Below, one piece after another: positions 36,519-44,629 of a DNA stretch of 64,000 nt. The DNA lies in NCBI RefSeq assembly GCF_900110575.1, contig NZ_FOEF01000005.1:62001-126000 (forward strand). The letters are read 5' to 3'. The DNA is from Amycolatopsis saalfeldensis (lineage in GTDB: Bacteria > Actinomycetota > Actinomycetes > Mycobacteriales > Pseudonocardiaceae). The notes below the pieces were generated by a model. That model made no database searches. It saw only the letters and a program-made list of their open reading frames with translations, and was not told the origin of the DNA. A program made the position numbers and the translations under genes. Positions within the stretch are counted from its first letter, which is position 1. Each line of letters opens with the position of its first letter.

Positions 36519-38024
36519 TTACTCCAAACGCCGGTCCGACGGCTCCATCGGCCCGGCCATCCGCGGTCCGGCCAGCTTCCGCTCCAGCCGGCCGAGGCCC
36601 GTCCGGACCGGCTGTGCGAGGTATTCGCCCAGGACAACACCGGCGGCGAGCGCCAGTCCGACGGCGACAGCCGTCATCAAGGTGGAGATGTTGCCGCCCG
36701 GCTCGACCCCCAATTGGTATAGACCACGATAGGTGGAAAGGCCGGGGAGCAGCGGAGTGATCCCGGACACGGCTACGACGAGCGGCGTAACCCGGAGCCG
36801 CCGCGAGAGCACGCCCCCGCAGAAGCCGACGAGGGTCGCCGCGATGGCCGACGCGCTCACGGCCTGGAAGTGGACGAGGACCAGACCGCCGTACACAAAC
36901 GCGCCGATGGCCCCGGCGGCCGCGGCGACGAGCAGCGCGCGCAGCGTCGAATACGAGGCGAGCGCGAAGCAGGCGGCCGCGCCGGCGCCGCCGAGCACGA
37001 CAACCGGCAGGTGCTGCAGGGTCGAGTTGGTGACTTCCGGCAGCGGCGTGCTGGGCAGCTTGAACATCACCGCGATCTTCAGCGCGAGCACGACGCCGGT
37101 GATCAGGCCGGCACTCATCAGCGCCGTTTCCATGGTCCGGCCGGCGGCTGTGACGTAGTAGCCGGTGATCGCGTCCTGCACCGCCGAGACGGTGGAGAGC
37201 CCGGAAAGCAGCACGGTGACCGCCGCGGCGACGACCAGCGTCGGTTTGTCCGTGGTGAGCAGGCCGCTGTTCACGATCACCATCGCGGACAGCGTCGCGA
37301 CCAGGCCGCCGACCACCTGCTGGAAGAAGAACGGCAGGTTGAAGCGGTTGAGGTACCGGCCGAGCCGGTCGATCACCGACGAGATCACGAACGCCACCGC
37401 GGCGATGTCCGGCCCGCCGCCGAGCAGCAGCGTGATGAACGCGGCCAGCCCGCCCCACGCGACGGTCGCGACCCAGCGCGGGTACGGGTGTGACGCGGAG
37501 GTGACGCGCTGCAGCTCGGTCTGCGCCTCTTCCGCGCCGATGTTGCCGCGGACGATCTTGCGGACGAGGATTTCGGCCTCCGTCAGCCGCGTGTAGTCCA
37601 GGCTGCGTGAGCGCACGACGCGCAACGACGTGACGGGCGCGAGGTCGGTGCCGCGGTGGCAGGTGACGGTGATCGACGTGAAGATGACGTCGACCTCGCA
37701 GTGCGGCAGCCCGAGCGCGGAGGTGAGCGCGAGGATCGTGGCGGTGACGTCGGACGCGCCGGCGCCGCTGGCCATCTGCACCTCGCCGATGCGGAGGGCG
37801 AGGTCCAGGACGAAGTTGACGGTCGCGTCGTCGGGCGGCTGCGGGCCGAGCGTTTCCCCGCCGTCGACGGCGGGCTGCTCGGCCGTCGGCGCCTCCAGGA
37901 TGTGCCACGCGCGGCGGCGCAGCAGGTTCGGCCGATGGCGCTGGCTGGACCGCGGGTGCGGAGGCTCCAGGATCGGCCATCGTCTGCGGTGAGCCCCCTG
38001 GTCGGCGTGCTCGTTGATCTTCAT
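36519..38024 (-). CDS. Threonine/serine exporter (ThrE family)
   Basis: A 501-residue protein of the ThrE/YjjP family. The first 60 residues are basic and Pro-rich. A cytosolic hydrolase-like region (about 65-190) has the family pattern [23 protein letters not shown] and [13 protein letters not shown]. About ten membrane helices follow (190-470), with [14 protein letters not shown] and [17 protein letters not shown] in the family positions. It should export threonine and serine. The ATG at 38022-38024 follows AGGAGG at a slightly long distance; upstream frame extensions are unlikely. Confidence 0.88.
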   Translation of the reverse strand: MKINEHADQGAHRRRWPILEPPHPRSSQRHRPNLLRRRAWHILEAPTAEQPAVDGGETLGPQPPDDATVNFVLDLALRIGEVQMASGAGASDVTATILALTSALGLPHCEVDVIFTSITVTCHRGTDLAPVTSLRVVRSRSLDYTRLTEAEILVRKIVRGNIGAEEAQTELQRVTSASHPYPRWVATVAWGGLAAFITLLLGGGPDIAAVAFVISSVIDRLGRYLNRFNLPFFFQQVVGGLVATLSAMVIVNSGLLTTDKPTLVVAAAVTVLLSGLSTVSAVQDAITGYYVTAAGRTMETALMSAGLITGVVLALKIAVMFKLPSTPLPEVTNSTLQHLPVVVLGGAGAAACFALASYSTLRALLVAAAAGAIGAFVYGGLVLVHFQAVSASAIAATLVGFCGGVLSRRLRVTPLVVAVSGITPLLPGLSTYRGLYQLGVEPGGNISTLMTAVAVGLALAAGVVLGEYLAQPVRTGLGRLERKLAGPRMAGPMEPSDRRLE

Positions 38025-38227
38025 GATCGATCCCACCTCCTCGTCGTTCCGCCAGGACCATCGGCCGTCCGGCCCCGACCGTTGCACGGATCCGGAAGTG
38101 GCGTCCACCACGTTCTGCGACGATCGTGCCGCAGCGGCTCCGGACGCGCTGTTTTCGCCGCTGGGGGCTGGGAGCCGACGCCCGTTCCCGGGTGTCGATA
38201 TACTTCGGCCCGCGCCTCGCGGCGCAG

Positions 38228-38300
38228 GCCGACATAGCTCAGCTGGTAGAGCAGCAGTCTTGTAAACTGCAGGTCAGGGGTTCGAGCCCCCTTGTCGGCT
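38228..38300 (+). tRNA. tRNA-Thr (anticodon TGT)
   Basis: 73-nt cloverleaf. Acceptor GCCGACA pairs with TGTCGGC; the D arm is GCTC/GAGC; the anticodon stem GCAGT/ACTGC encloses loop CTTGTAA with anticodon TGT; the T arm is AGGGG-TTCGAGC-CCCCT. CCA is not encoded. It stands alone in an intergenic gap. Confidence 0.97.
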
Positions 38301-38307
38301 CCCTACT

Positions 38308-38664
38308 TCATTTCACCGGGAAGTAAACGGCGACGTCCGCCAGAGCGTCCAGCGTGCACGGCGGCGATCTCGAGCGGAACCCCACGCGCACGACCGAGAC
38401 CACGGCGGCGTCGCCGTGACCGTCGCCGACCGCCATCAGCATCCGGTCCAGTGCGGTGCACGGCGTACGCGCCAGGAACTCCCGCACTTTCCCGTCCGAC
38501 GCCGCGAGGCAGTCGAATTCGTGTTCGGCCTGCTTCTTGAGCCGTTTGAGCTTGAACCGGCCCAGCGCCTCGTCGGGTTTCCCGTTCTTCGCCGACTTCT
38601 GCGCTTCGGCCTTGCGCGTCTTGAGCGAACGGCCGGGCAGCGAGTCGACGACGTCGCCCGCCAA
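38308..38664 (-). CDS. Small hypothetical protein
   Basis: A 118-residue protein that I do not recognise. It is Lys-rich in the middle (KLKRLKKQAEHEFDCL) with no membrane helix or signal. The TTG start at 38662-38664 follows GAGGGGG by seven bases, which is the main support. It ends eight bases from the tRNA-Thr gene, on the other strand. It could be spurious. Confidence 0.45.
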   Translation of the reverse strand: MAGDVVDSLPGRSLKTRKAEAQKSAKNGKPDEALGRFKLKRLKKQAEHEFDCLAASDGKVREFLARTPCTALDRMLMAVGDGHGDAAVVSVVRVGFRSRSPPCTLDALADVAVYFPVK

Positions 38665-38846
38665 CGCGATTCCCCCTCGTTTCGTTCGTGAATCAGCACC
38701 TGCGTGTTCCCATTCTCGGTGCTTTCCCGGCGGCCGGACTCGTCGGTTAATGGACAGAAACGTGACACCGGCATTGTTTCTGCAACGGGTCCGCGGTGCG
38801 TGCCGATTAACGGTTCATCAGTGGCGGAAATCGTCGGGGAGTGAGT

Positions 38847-39512
38847 ATGGAAATCGTCAGCAGCGCGCCGGCTCCGGTGCTCCGTGAGTCGGACGGGGCG
38901 GTCGACGGCTACGTCGCGCTCGGGTCCGCCCCGCGCCCCGAGGGGCTTGACCGTGAACTCGCGGACGCCGTGGCCGCGGCCCGCACTGGCGACGCGGCGG
39001 CCGTGCAAGCGTTGCTGCGCTTGATCAAACCGACGGTGGTGCGGTACTGCCGGGCGCGGATCGGCGGGCGGGACCTGTCCTACCTGTCCGCCGACGACGT
39101 GGCGCAGGAGGTGTGCCTGGCGGTGCTGAAGGTGCTGCCCTCGTATCAGGACCGCGGGGGCTCGTTCCTTTACCTGGTGCGGGCGATCGCCGCGAACAAG
39201 GTGGCCGACGCGTTCCGCGCGGTGGCGCGGGACCGGTCGAACCCGGTGCCGGAGCTGCCGGACCGCCCGCTGGTCTTCAACGAACCGGAGGCACACGCGT
39301 TGCACGACGACCTCGGCGCCCAGCTCGGCCGGTTGATGTCGGTCCTGCCGCGAGTGCAGCAGGAGATCCTGGTGATGCGGATCGTGGTGGGCCTGTCCTC
39401 GGCCGAGACGGCGGTCGCGCTCGGGATCTCGCCGGGGAACGTGCGGATTTCGCAGTACCGCGCGCTGACGAAGCTGCGGGCGATGATCGGGGACCGCGAC
39501 CGGGATCTGTGA
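38847..39512 (+). CDS. Sigma-70 family RNA polymerase sigma factor, ShbA/SigD-like
   Basis: A 221-residue sigma factor with region 2 in RYCRARIGGRDLSYLSADDVAQEV split around residues 66-90 and the actinobacterial ShbA/SigD-type pattern LAVLKVLPSYQDRGGSFLYL and IAANKVADAFRAVARDRSNP. Region 4 is about residues 160-215 (LPRVQQEILVMRIVVGLSSA ... ISPGNVRISQYRALTKLR). ShbA in Streptomyces drives hrdB transcription, while SigD of mycobacteria belongs to the same group. ATG at 38847 is preferred; GGGGAG lies six bases upstream and the GTG at 38841 overlaps that box. No anti-sigma gene follows. Confidence 0.82.
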   Translation: MEIVSSAPAPVLRESDGAVDGYVALGSAPRPEGLDRELADAVAAARTGDAAAVQALLRLIKPTVVRYCRARIGGRDLSYLSADDVAQEVCLAVLKVLPSYQDRGGSFLYLVRAIAANKVADAFRAVARDRSNPVPELPDRPLVFNEPEAHALHDDLGAQLGRLMSVLPRVQQEILVMRIVVGLSSAETAVALGISPGNVRISQYRALTKLRAMIGDRDRDL

Positions 39513-39522
39513 GCGGCGACGG

Positions 39523-39942
39523 CTAGTCGGATTCGAGGATTTCGGCCAGCCGGAGGGTGTCGGCCAGGTATCGGTCGTAGGGGAAACCCTGCTTCAGCAA
39601 GGCGAGCCGGAACGCTTCGGCGAGGGGTTTCCCGTTGGCGTGGTAGGCCTCGCGACCGGTGGCGGTGAGTTCAACGAGCCGCCTCCGCGCGTGCAGCGGG
39701 TCCTGGGTGACCCGGACCATCCCGTCCTGCTCGAGTGGCCGCAGCGCGCGGCTGATCGCCGGGTCGGAGACCCCCAGCGATTGGGCGAGCCGGTGCTGGG
39801 TGGCCGGCTCGACGTCTTCGAGGGCGCCCAGCAGCCGCAGCTGGCTGTACGTGAGTTCGCCGTCCTGCCCGGTGTGCCGGCGGGCGGCGTCGCCCATCAG
39901 GGAGACCACCCGGTGCAGCAGGTCTGAAAGTCCATCGTCCAC
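39523..39942 (-). CDS. MarR-family transcriptional regulator
   Basis: A 139-residue winged-helix dimer-type regulator: LTYSQLRLLGALEDVEPATQ, HRLAQSLGVSDPAISRALRP (recognition helix, about 52-71) and the wing MVRVTQDPLHARRRLVELT (about 76-94). It is divergent to the membrane protein at 40000 with a palindromic operator between, which suggests it controls that gene and itself. GTG at 39940-39942. Confidence 0.88.
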   Translation of the reverse strand: MDDGLSDLLHRVVSLMGDAARRHTGQDGELTYSQLRLLGALEDVEPATQHRLAQSLGVSDPAISRALRPLEQDGMVRVTQDPLHARRRLVELTATGREAYHANGKPLAEAFRLALLKQGFPYDRYLADTLRLAEILESD

Positions 39943-39969
39943 GACGTCAGCCTACCTCAGTGTTGACGA

Positions 39970-39981
39970 GTTAATATTAAC
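39970..39981. promoter_or_regulatory. MarR operator candidate GTTAATATTAAC
   Basis: Perfect 12-bp AT-rich palindrome in the 57-bp gap between the divergent marR and membrane-protein genes. It directly follows a -35-like TTGACG (39963-39968). Placement inside the divergent promoter suits autoregulation. Confidence 0.65.
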
Positions 39982-39999
39982 CATGCAAGACTCATCGGC

Positions 40000-40554
40000 A
40001 TGACAGCAACGACCTACCTCGCCCAAGCCGCGTTCCCCCTCATCTGGATGGTGATCCCGTGCGTCGGGGCGCTGGTGCGCACCCGCCGCGTCCGCGATCG
40101 CGCCGAGCGGCTGGAGATCTGGCAGCGGTGGTGGGCGATCGGCGCACTCGGCTTCGGCAGCCTCTGGATGACCTTCTCGTTCCTGGCCATCCCGGACGCC
40201 ATGGCGGAGGCGATCGGCTTCACCCGCACCCCGTTCACGTTCGAGATCGCTTTCGCCAACCTCGGCCTGGCGCTCTTGGGCTTCCGGGCCGCTTCGGCCT
40301 CTTACCGCGAGCGGATGACGATCGGCTTCAGCTCCGGCATGTTCCTCTGGGGCGCCGTGATCGGCCACCTCTACCAGTGGATCGCCAACGGCGACACCGC
40401 TCCGGGCAACGTCGGCGGCGTGCTCGCCAACGACATCCTCATCCCGGCGGTCGTGATCGTCCTCGCCTGGCGGTCGCGCTCCGCCGCGCAGAACGGCTTC
40501 GCGGACCGGTCGGACGCGCCTCGCGGCGAAGCCTCCCGGCCCGTCGCCGGGTGA
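40000..40554 (+). CDS. Integral membrane protein (DUF6790-like)
   Basis: A 184-residue protein with four to five membrane helices (about 9-27, 46-66, 80-96, 107-128 and 138-154) and a polar Arg/Ala-rich tail. Features such as RWWAIGALGFGSLWM, FEIAFANLGLALLGF and GHLYQW resemble small actinobacterial membrane proteins of the DUF6790 group; function unknown. ATG at 40000 with no clear ribosome binding site and a short leader. Likely controlled by the divergent MarR protein. Confidence 0.7.
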   Translation: MTATTYLAQAAFPLIWMVIPCVGALVRTRRVRDRAERLEIWQRWWAIGALGFGSLWMTFSFLAIPDAMAEAIGFTRTPFTFEIAFANLGLALLGFRAASASYRERMTIGFSSGMFLWGAVIGHLYQWIANGDTAPGNVGGVLANDILIPAVVIVLAWRSRSAAQNGFADRSDAPRGEASRPVAG

Positions 40555-40680
40555 CCGGTCAACGGAAATCCGCCCCAGATCCCCCAGGCCCGGATCCCCC
40601 AGCGCCCCGGGACCGCGATCGCGGCCCCGAGGCGCTTTCTCGTAGCAAACCGGCTCCCCAGCCGGGAAAAGGAAAAGCGG

Positions 40681-40893
40681 TCAGGAGGCCATGGCGAGGC
40701 GGACGCGGCGGGTGCGCCGGTAGGAGACCAGCTCGCGGACGTCGTCGGTGGTGATGATGCGGACGGCGTCGGCGGTCAGCTCCGCTTCGGCGACCTGCAG
40801 CTGCCAGGACTTCAGGCCCGGCGCCGGCTCGTGCCAGAACCACTGGCCCCGCGTGAGCTCCTCGGCGGCCACGGTGGTTTCTTCGGTGTTCAT
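40681..40893 (-). CDS. Small hypothetical protein (70 aa)
   Basis: A 70-residue soluble protein with two Trp-rich stretches (RGQWFWHEPAPGLKSWQLQV) and a C-terminal basic segment. The ATG at 40891-40893 is the only good start, and codon composition suits the genome. Family unknown. The gap up to 41132 (239 bp) holds no further gene that I can see. Confidence 0.5.
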   Translation of the reverse strand: MNTEETTVAAEELTRGQWFWHEPAPGLKSWQLQVAEAELTADAVRIITTDDVRELVSYRRTRRVRLAMAS

Positions 40894-41132
40894 GCCCGGA
40901 GCCTATCCAGCACCACCGACAGAAAACGGCCCCGGTGGCCCCGCGGCGATCAAGTGGCTGATCACGGCGTCGGCCGGTCCCGCGGAGCCGGGCCGGCCGT
41001 GACCGCGGCCACCTCCCGGGCCCGGGTGTTCGCCCACCGTCCCGCGTTCCGGCCACTGGTTTTTGCGGCCCGCCCGTCACTGGCCTAGGCTGCGCCGGTC
41101 ACCGGAAGAACCGGAAGAACAGGAACGGCGCG

Positions 41133-41693
41133 ATGCCCCTGCCCGACTCCGGGTCGTACCGAGATGTCGACCTGCCGACGATCCTCCGCATGGAGCGCAG
41201 ACTGCCGTGGCTCGGCTGGCCGCACCTGCCGCTCGGGCTGCTGGTCTGCGTCGCCGCGATCCTGGCCGCCTACCGGATTCCGGTGGCCTACCAGACGATC
41301 ACGGCGCTGGTCGCGGGCGCCGGTGCCGCGGGCGGGTTCTGCGGGTACGTCTGCGGTCTGGTCATGGTCAGCCAGCCAGATCTGGTGAAGACGGGACGGC
41401 TGCGCTGGCGCCGCACCCGTTTCCTGCGCGCGGTGCTCTTCCTGATGGCCGTGCTCTCGGCGGCGTCGCTGGTGGTTTTCGTGGTCTGCCACATTTCGCT
41501 GCTCGCGGGGGCGTCCGGCGTCCGGCCGTTCACGTTCTCCTTGCCCGCCGGGGTCTACCTCGTGCTGGCGCTGGCCAACACGGTTCTCGCGGGCGTCGAG
41601 ACGCTCAAGGTTTCGCGGGTGCTCGGCAGCACGGCGCGCGAGACTCCGGAGCCCGCGCCTTCGCCGGTGCCGCGGGTGCGGCTCGGGAACTGA
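41133..41693 (+). CDS. Integral membrane protein of unknown function
   Basis: A 186-residue protein with four membrane helices (about 30-47, 55-78, 98-122 and 135-157), a charged loop QPDLVKTGRLRWRRTRFLR and a Pro-rich tail. No family is recognised. ATG at 41133 with GGAA/GGAAC stretches upstream. It converges on the thioesterase gene. Confidence 0.6.
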   Translation: MPLPDSGSYRDVDLPTILRMERRLPWLGWPHLPLGLLVCVAAILAAYRIPVAYQTITALVAGAGAAGGFCGYVCGLVMVSQPDLVKTGRLRWRRTRFLRAVLFLMAVLSAASLVVFVVCHISLLAGASGVRPFTFSLPAGVYLVLALANTVLAGVETLKVSRVLGSTARETPEPAPSPVPRVRLGN

Positions 41694-41714
41694 AGTCCGC
41701 TGTGGACTAATAGC

Positions 41715-42536
41715 TCAGATTCGGTGCCGTAGCAGGACTTCCTGCGTCACGGACGCGGCGAGCCGGCCGTCGGTGGTGAAGAACTCGCCGTGGGCCAGGC
41801 CGCGGGTGCTCGCGTAGGTGGGGCTGTCCATGTCGAACAGCAGCCATTCGTCCGCGCGGAACGGGCGGTGGAACCACACCGCGTGGTCCAGCGAGGCCAG
41901 CTGCGGGGTGCCCGGGTCGCCGCGGTGCGGGAGCCAGGCCGTGCCGGCCAGCCGGATGTCGGAGATGTAGGTGAGCGCGCAGACGTGCGCCAGCGGCGTG
42001 TCCGGCAGGCTGTCCTTCGCGCGCACCCACATGCGCTGGCGCGGGCCGTGGCCGATGTCCGGCAGGCCCTCGACCGGGTCGGAGATGAACCGGACCTCGA
42101 TCGCGGCCAGCACGATCGGCGACTCCTCGGTCTCGATCACGGCGATCTCGTCCGGGCCCGGCACCTCCGGCATGCGCGCCTGGTGCTCGCTGCTCTCGGC
42201 CGCCTTCTGGAAGGACGCGGACAGGCTGAAGATGCTCTCGCCGTTCTGGATCGCCACCACCCGCCGGGTGGTGAACGAGCCGCCGTCACGGGTGCGCTCG
42301 ACCTCGTAGATGATCGGCATGTCCGTGCGGCCGCCGCGGATGAAGTAGCCGTGCAGCGAGTGGACGCCGCGCTCGGCGGGCACCGTCGCACCGGCCGCGG
42401 TGAGGGCTTGGGCCGCGACCTGGCCGCCGAACGCCCGCTGCGGCGAGCCCTGGTGGCACGAGCCGCGGAACAGGTTCTCCTCGAGTCGTTCCAGCTTGAG
42501 CAACTGGGCCATGCCGAGGTGTGCGGGGTCCGTCAT
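41715..42536 (-). CDS. tesB: Acyl-CoA thioesterase II
   Basis: A 273-residue double-hotdog thioesterase that hydrolyses acyl-CoA. Family pattern: RLEENLFRGSCHQGSPQRAFGG split near residues 18-39, SLHGYFIRGGRTDMPI (about 60-75), RDGGSFTTRRVVAIQ (about 83-97) and, in the second hotdog, SLDHAVWFHRPFRADEWLL (about 219-237). The catalytic Asp/Gln/Thr triad regions are present. Start: ATG at 42534-42536 after GGGGCG; an ATG at 42548 is possible. The hydrolase gene at 42562 lies just upstream on the same strand. Confidence 0.9.
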   Translation of the reverse strand: MTDPAHLGMAQLLKLERLEENLFRGSCHQGSPQRAFGGQVAAQALTAAGATVPAERGVHSLHGYFIRGGRTDMPIIYEVERTRDGGSFTTRRVVAIQNGESIFSLSASFQKAAESSEHQARMPEVPGPDEIAVIETEESPIVLAAIEVRFISDPVEGLPDIGHGPRQRMWVRAKDSLPDTPLAHVCALTYISDIRLAGTAWLPHRGDPGTPQLASLDHAVWFHRPFRADEWLLFDMDSPTYASTRGLAHGEFFTTDGRLAASVTQEVLLRHRI

Positions 42537-42561
42537 CACGCGCCCCATCCTAAGCGCCCGC

Positions 42562-43296
42562 TCAGTCTTCGCTCGGGGAGAGCCGCTCCAGCAGCGTGAG
42601 CAGGGCGGCGGGGTCCTCGACGTGGGCGTTGTGGCCGAGGCCGGGCAGAGTGACGGCGTCCGCGGCCAGCGCTCGCAGCTGTTCCGGCCGGGACATCGGG
42701 TCGTCCGCGCCCGCGGCGAGCACCACCGGACAGCGCGCGCCGGCCAGCAGCCGCGGCAGATCCGGCGCGCCGACGCCGAACGCGGCCTGGTCCAGCGACA
42801 GCCGCCAGCCGTCGGCTTCGGTGACGCCGGCTGGGTCGGCGGGCGCGAGTCCGGTCAGGCCGGCGACTTTGAGGTACGCGACCTCGGCGTCCGCCCTGGT
42901 TTCGAACACCCTCGGCGGGCGCGCCGCCATCGCCGCCGCTTTCGCCAGCTCTTCGACGCTCCACTCGACCTTCACCCCGAGCGCGAGCACCCCGGCCACG
43001 TCGAGGCCGTACCGCCCGTTCGCCAGTTCCAGCGCGACGACGCCACCGAGCGAATGCCCGGCGACGACCACGGGACCGGCCTCGTCCAGGCCCTCGGCGA
43101 CCTCGGCCGCCAGTGCCTCGAACGAGTACTCCGGCAGCGGCGCCGACCCGCCGTGGCCCGGCAGGTCGGGGACCAGCAGCCGGCGCCGCAGCAGCTCCCC
43201 GAGCCGGTCCCAGACCGCGCCGGTGGCGCCGAGCCCGTGAAGCAGCAGGAAGGGCGGCTCGCCGGATCCGCCGGCCCGGAGCTTCAGCTTGTCCAC
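42562..43296 (-). CDS. Alpha/beta-fold hydrolase
   Basis: A 244-residue alpha/beta hydrolase: oxyanion motif LLLHGLGATGAVWD (17-30), nucleophile elbow VVAGHSLGGVVALEL (Ser about 82), acid in AAGADDPMSRPEQ (about 198) and His in GLGHNAHVEDP (about 221). No signal peptide, so cytosolic. GTG at 43294-43296. Substrate unknown; operon with tesB hints at an ester or thioester substrate. Confidence 0.85.
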   Translation of the reverse strand: MDKLKLRAGGSGEPPFLLLHGLGATGAVWDRLGELLRRRLLVPDLPGHGGSAPLPEYSFEALAAEVAEGLDEAGPVVVAGHSLGGVVALELANGRYGLDVAGVLALGVKVEWSVEELAKAAAMAARPPRVFETRADAEVAYLKVAGLTGLAPADPAGVTEADGWRLSLDQAAFGVGAPDLPRLLAGARCPVVLAAGADDPMSRPEQLRALAADAVTLPGLGHNAHVEDPAALLTLLERLSPSED

Positions 43297-43343
43297 CAGT
43301 CGGATCCTGCCCGAAGCCGACGTCGGACGGCTAGGGTCGAAGC

Positions 43344-44615
43344 GTGTCGAGCGCCGCGATCGCCGACCCGGACACGTATGTCTCGGGCGTGCCGTACGAA
43401 CTGCTCGCTCAGCTGCGCCGGGAAACCCCGGTGACCAGGATCGGCGACTTCTGGGCGGTGCTGCGCCACTCCGACGTCCGCCACGTGCTGCGTAATCCGC
43501 AGACGTTTTCCTCGCAGCTCGGCGGCACGCAGATCCGCGACCCGGCCACGGCCGAAGACCTGCGGTACGTGCGCCGGATGATGCTGAACATGGACGCGCC
43601 GGACCACGGCCGCCTGCGCGGGCTGCTGACGAAGGCGTTCACGCCGCGCGCGATCGGCAGGCTGACCGAGCGGATCGAAGGCTGGGCGCACGGGCTGGTC
43701 GCCTCCGTCGCGGACCGCGGCGAGTGCGACTTCGCCAAGGACATCGCCGCCGACCTGCCGCTGCTCACGCTGGCCGAGGTGTTCGGCGTGCCCGAGCGCG
43801 ACCGCCGGCTGATGTTCGACTGGAGCAACCGCGTGATCGGCTACCAGGATCCCGAGTACGCGGTGAGCGCGACCGTGCGGCCCGAGGACGTTACGGAGAT
43901 CGCCCGCGCCGCGCTCGCCGTGCGCCCGTCGCCCGGCCCGGACGGCGCGATGCCGGACCCGCGCACGCGCGCCGGGATGCCGGACCTTTACGCGTACGCG
44001 AACGCCCTCGGCGAGCACAAGCGCGCCCACCCGGGCGACGACGTGATGAGCAACCTGATGCGCCACGTCGACGACGAGGGCGGCCGCGTCTCGATCGACG
44101 AGTTCGAGAACCTGTTCTGGCTGTTTTCCGTGGCGGGCAACGAAACCCTGCGCAACGGCCTGCCCGGCGGGATGTTCGCGCTGCTCTCGCACCCGGAGCA
44201 GTACCGGACGCTGCGAGAGGACCGTTCGCTGCTGCCGGGCGCCGTCGAGGAGATGTTGCGCTGGTGGACGCCGGTGATGCACTTCCGCCGCACCGCGCTC
44301 ACCGGCACCCGTCTGTCCGATGTGGACATCAAGGCCGGGGACAAGGTGGTGGTCTGGTTCTCCGCGGCGAACCGCGACGAGACGGTGTTCGACGACCCGG
44401 ACGCCTTCGACGTCACCCGCGCCCCCGGCGACCACCTGACTTTCGGCCACGGGCCGCACTTCTGCCTCGGCGCGCAGCTCGCGCGCGTCCAGATGCGGGC
44501 CCTCTTCACGGCCGTGCTCGACCAGCTGGGCGAGGTCCGCCTGGCCGCGGACCCCGTCCGGCTGCGGTCGAACTTCCAGAACGGCCTGAAGAGCCTTCCG
44601 ATCCGGTGGGACTGA
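43344..44615 (+). CDS. Cytochrome P450 (CYP124/125/142-like)
   Basis: A 423-residue soluble P450. The I-helix is FSVAGNETLRNG (about 259-270), the ExxR motif is EEMLRWWTPV (about 300) and the heme ligand is in FGHGPHFCLGAQLAR (Cys about 374). The MDAPDHGRLRGLLTKAFTPR segment and AGNET pattern resemble the mycobacterial sterol/alkyl hydroxylases CYP124, CYP125 and CYP142. In them the motif is AGNETTRN; here the second Thr is Leu. GTG at 43344. No ferredoxin or reductase gene is adjacent. It converges on the peptidase gene. Confidence 0.88.
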   Translation: MSSAAIADPDTYVSGVPYELLAQLRRETPVTRIGDFWAVLRHSDVRHVLRNPQTFSSQLGGTQIRDPATAEDLRYVRRMMLNMDAPDHGRLRGLLTKAFTPRAIGRLTERIEGWAHGLVASVADRGECDFAKDIAADLPLLTLAEVFGVPERDRRLMFDWSNRVIGYQDPEYAVSATVRPEDVTEIARAALAVRPSPGPDGAMPDPRTRAGMPDLYAYANALGEHKRAHPGDDVMSNLMRHVDDEGGRVSIDEFENLFWLFSVAGNETLRNGLPGGMFALLSHPEQYRTLREDRSLLPGAVEEMLRWWTPVMHFRRTALTGTRLSDVDIKAGDKVVVWFSAANRDETVFDDPDAFDVTRAPGDHLTFGHGPHFCLGAQLARVQMRALFTAVLDQLGEVRLAADPVRLRSNFQNGLKSLPIRWD

Positions 44616-44629
44616 ACGTCTTCGGATCG

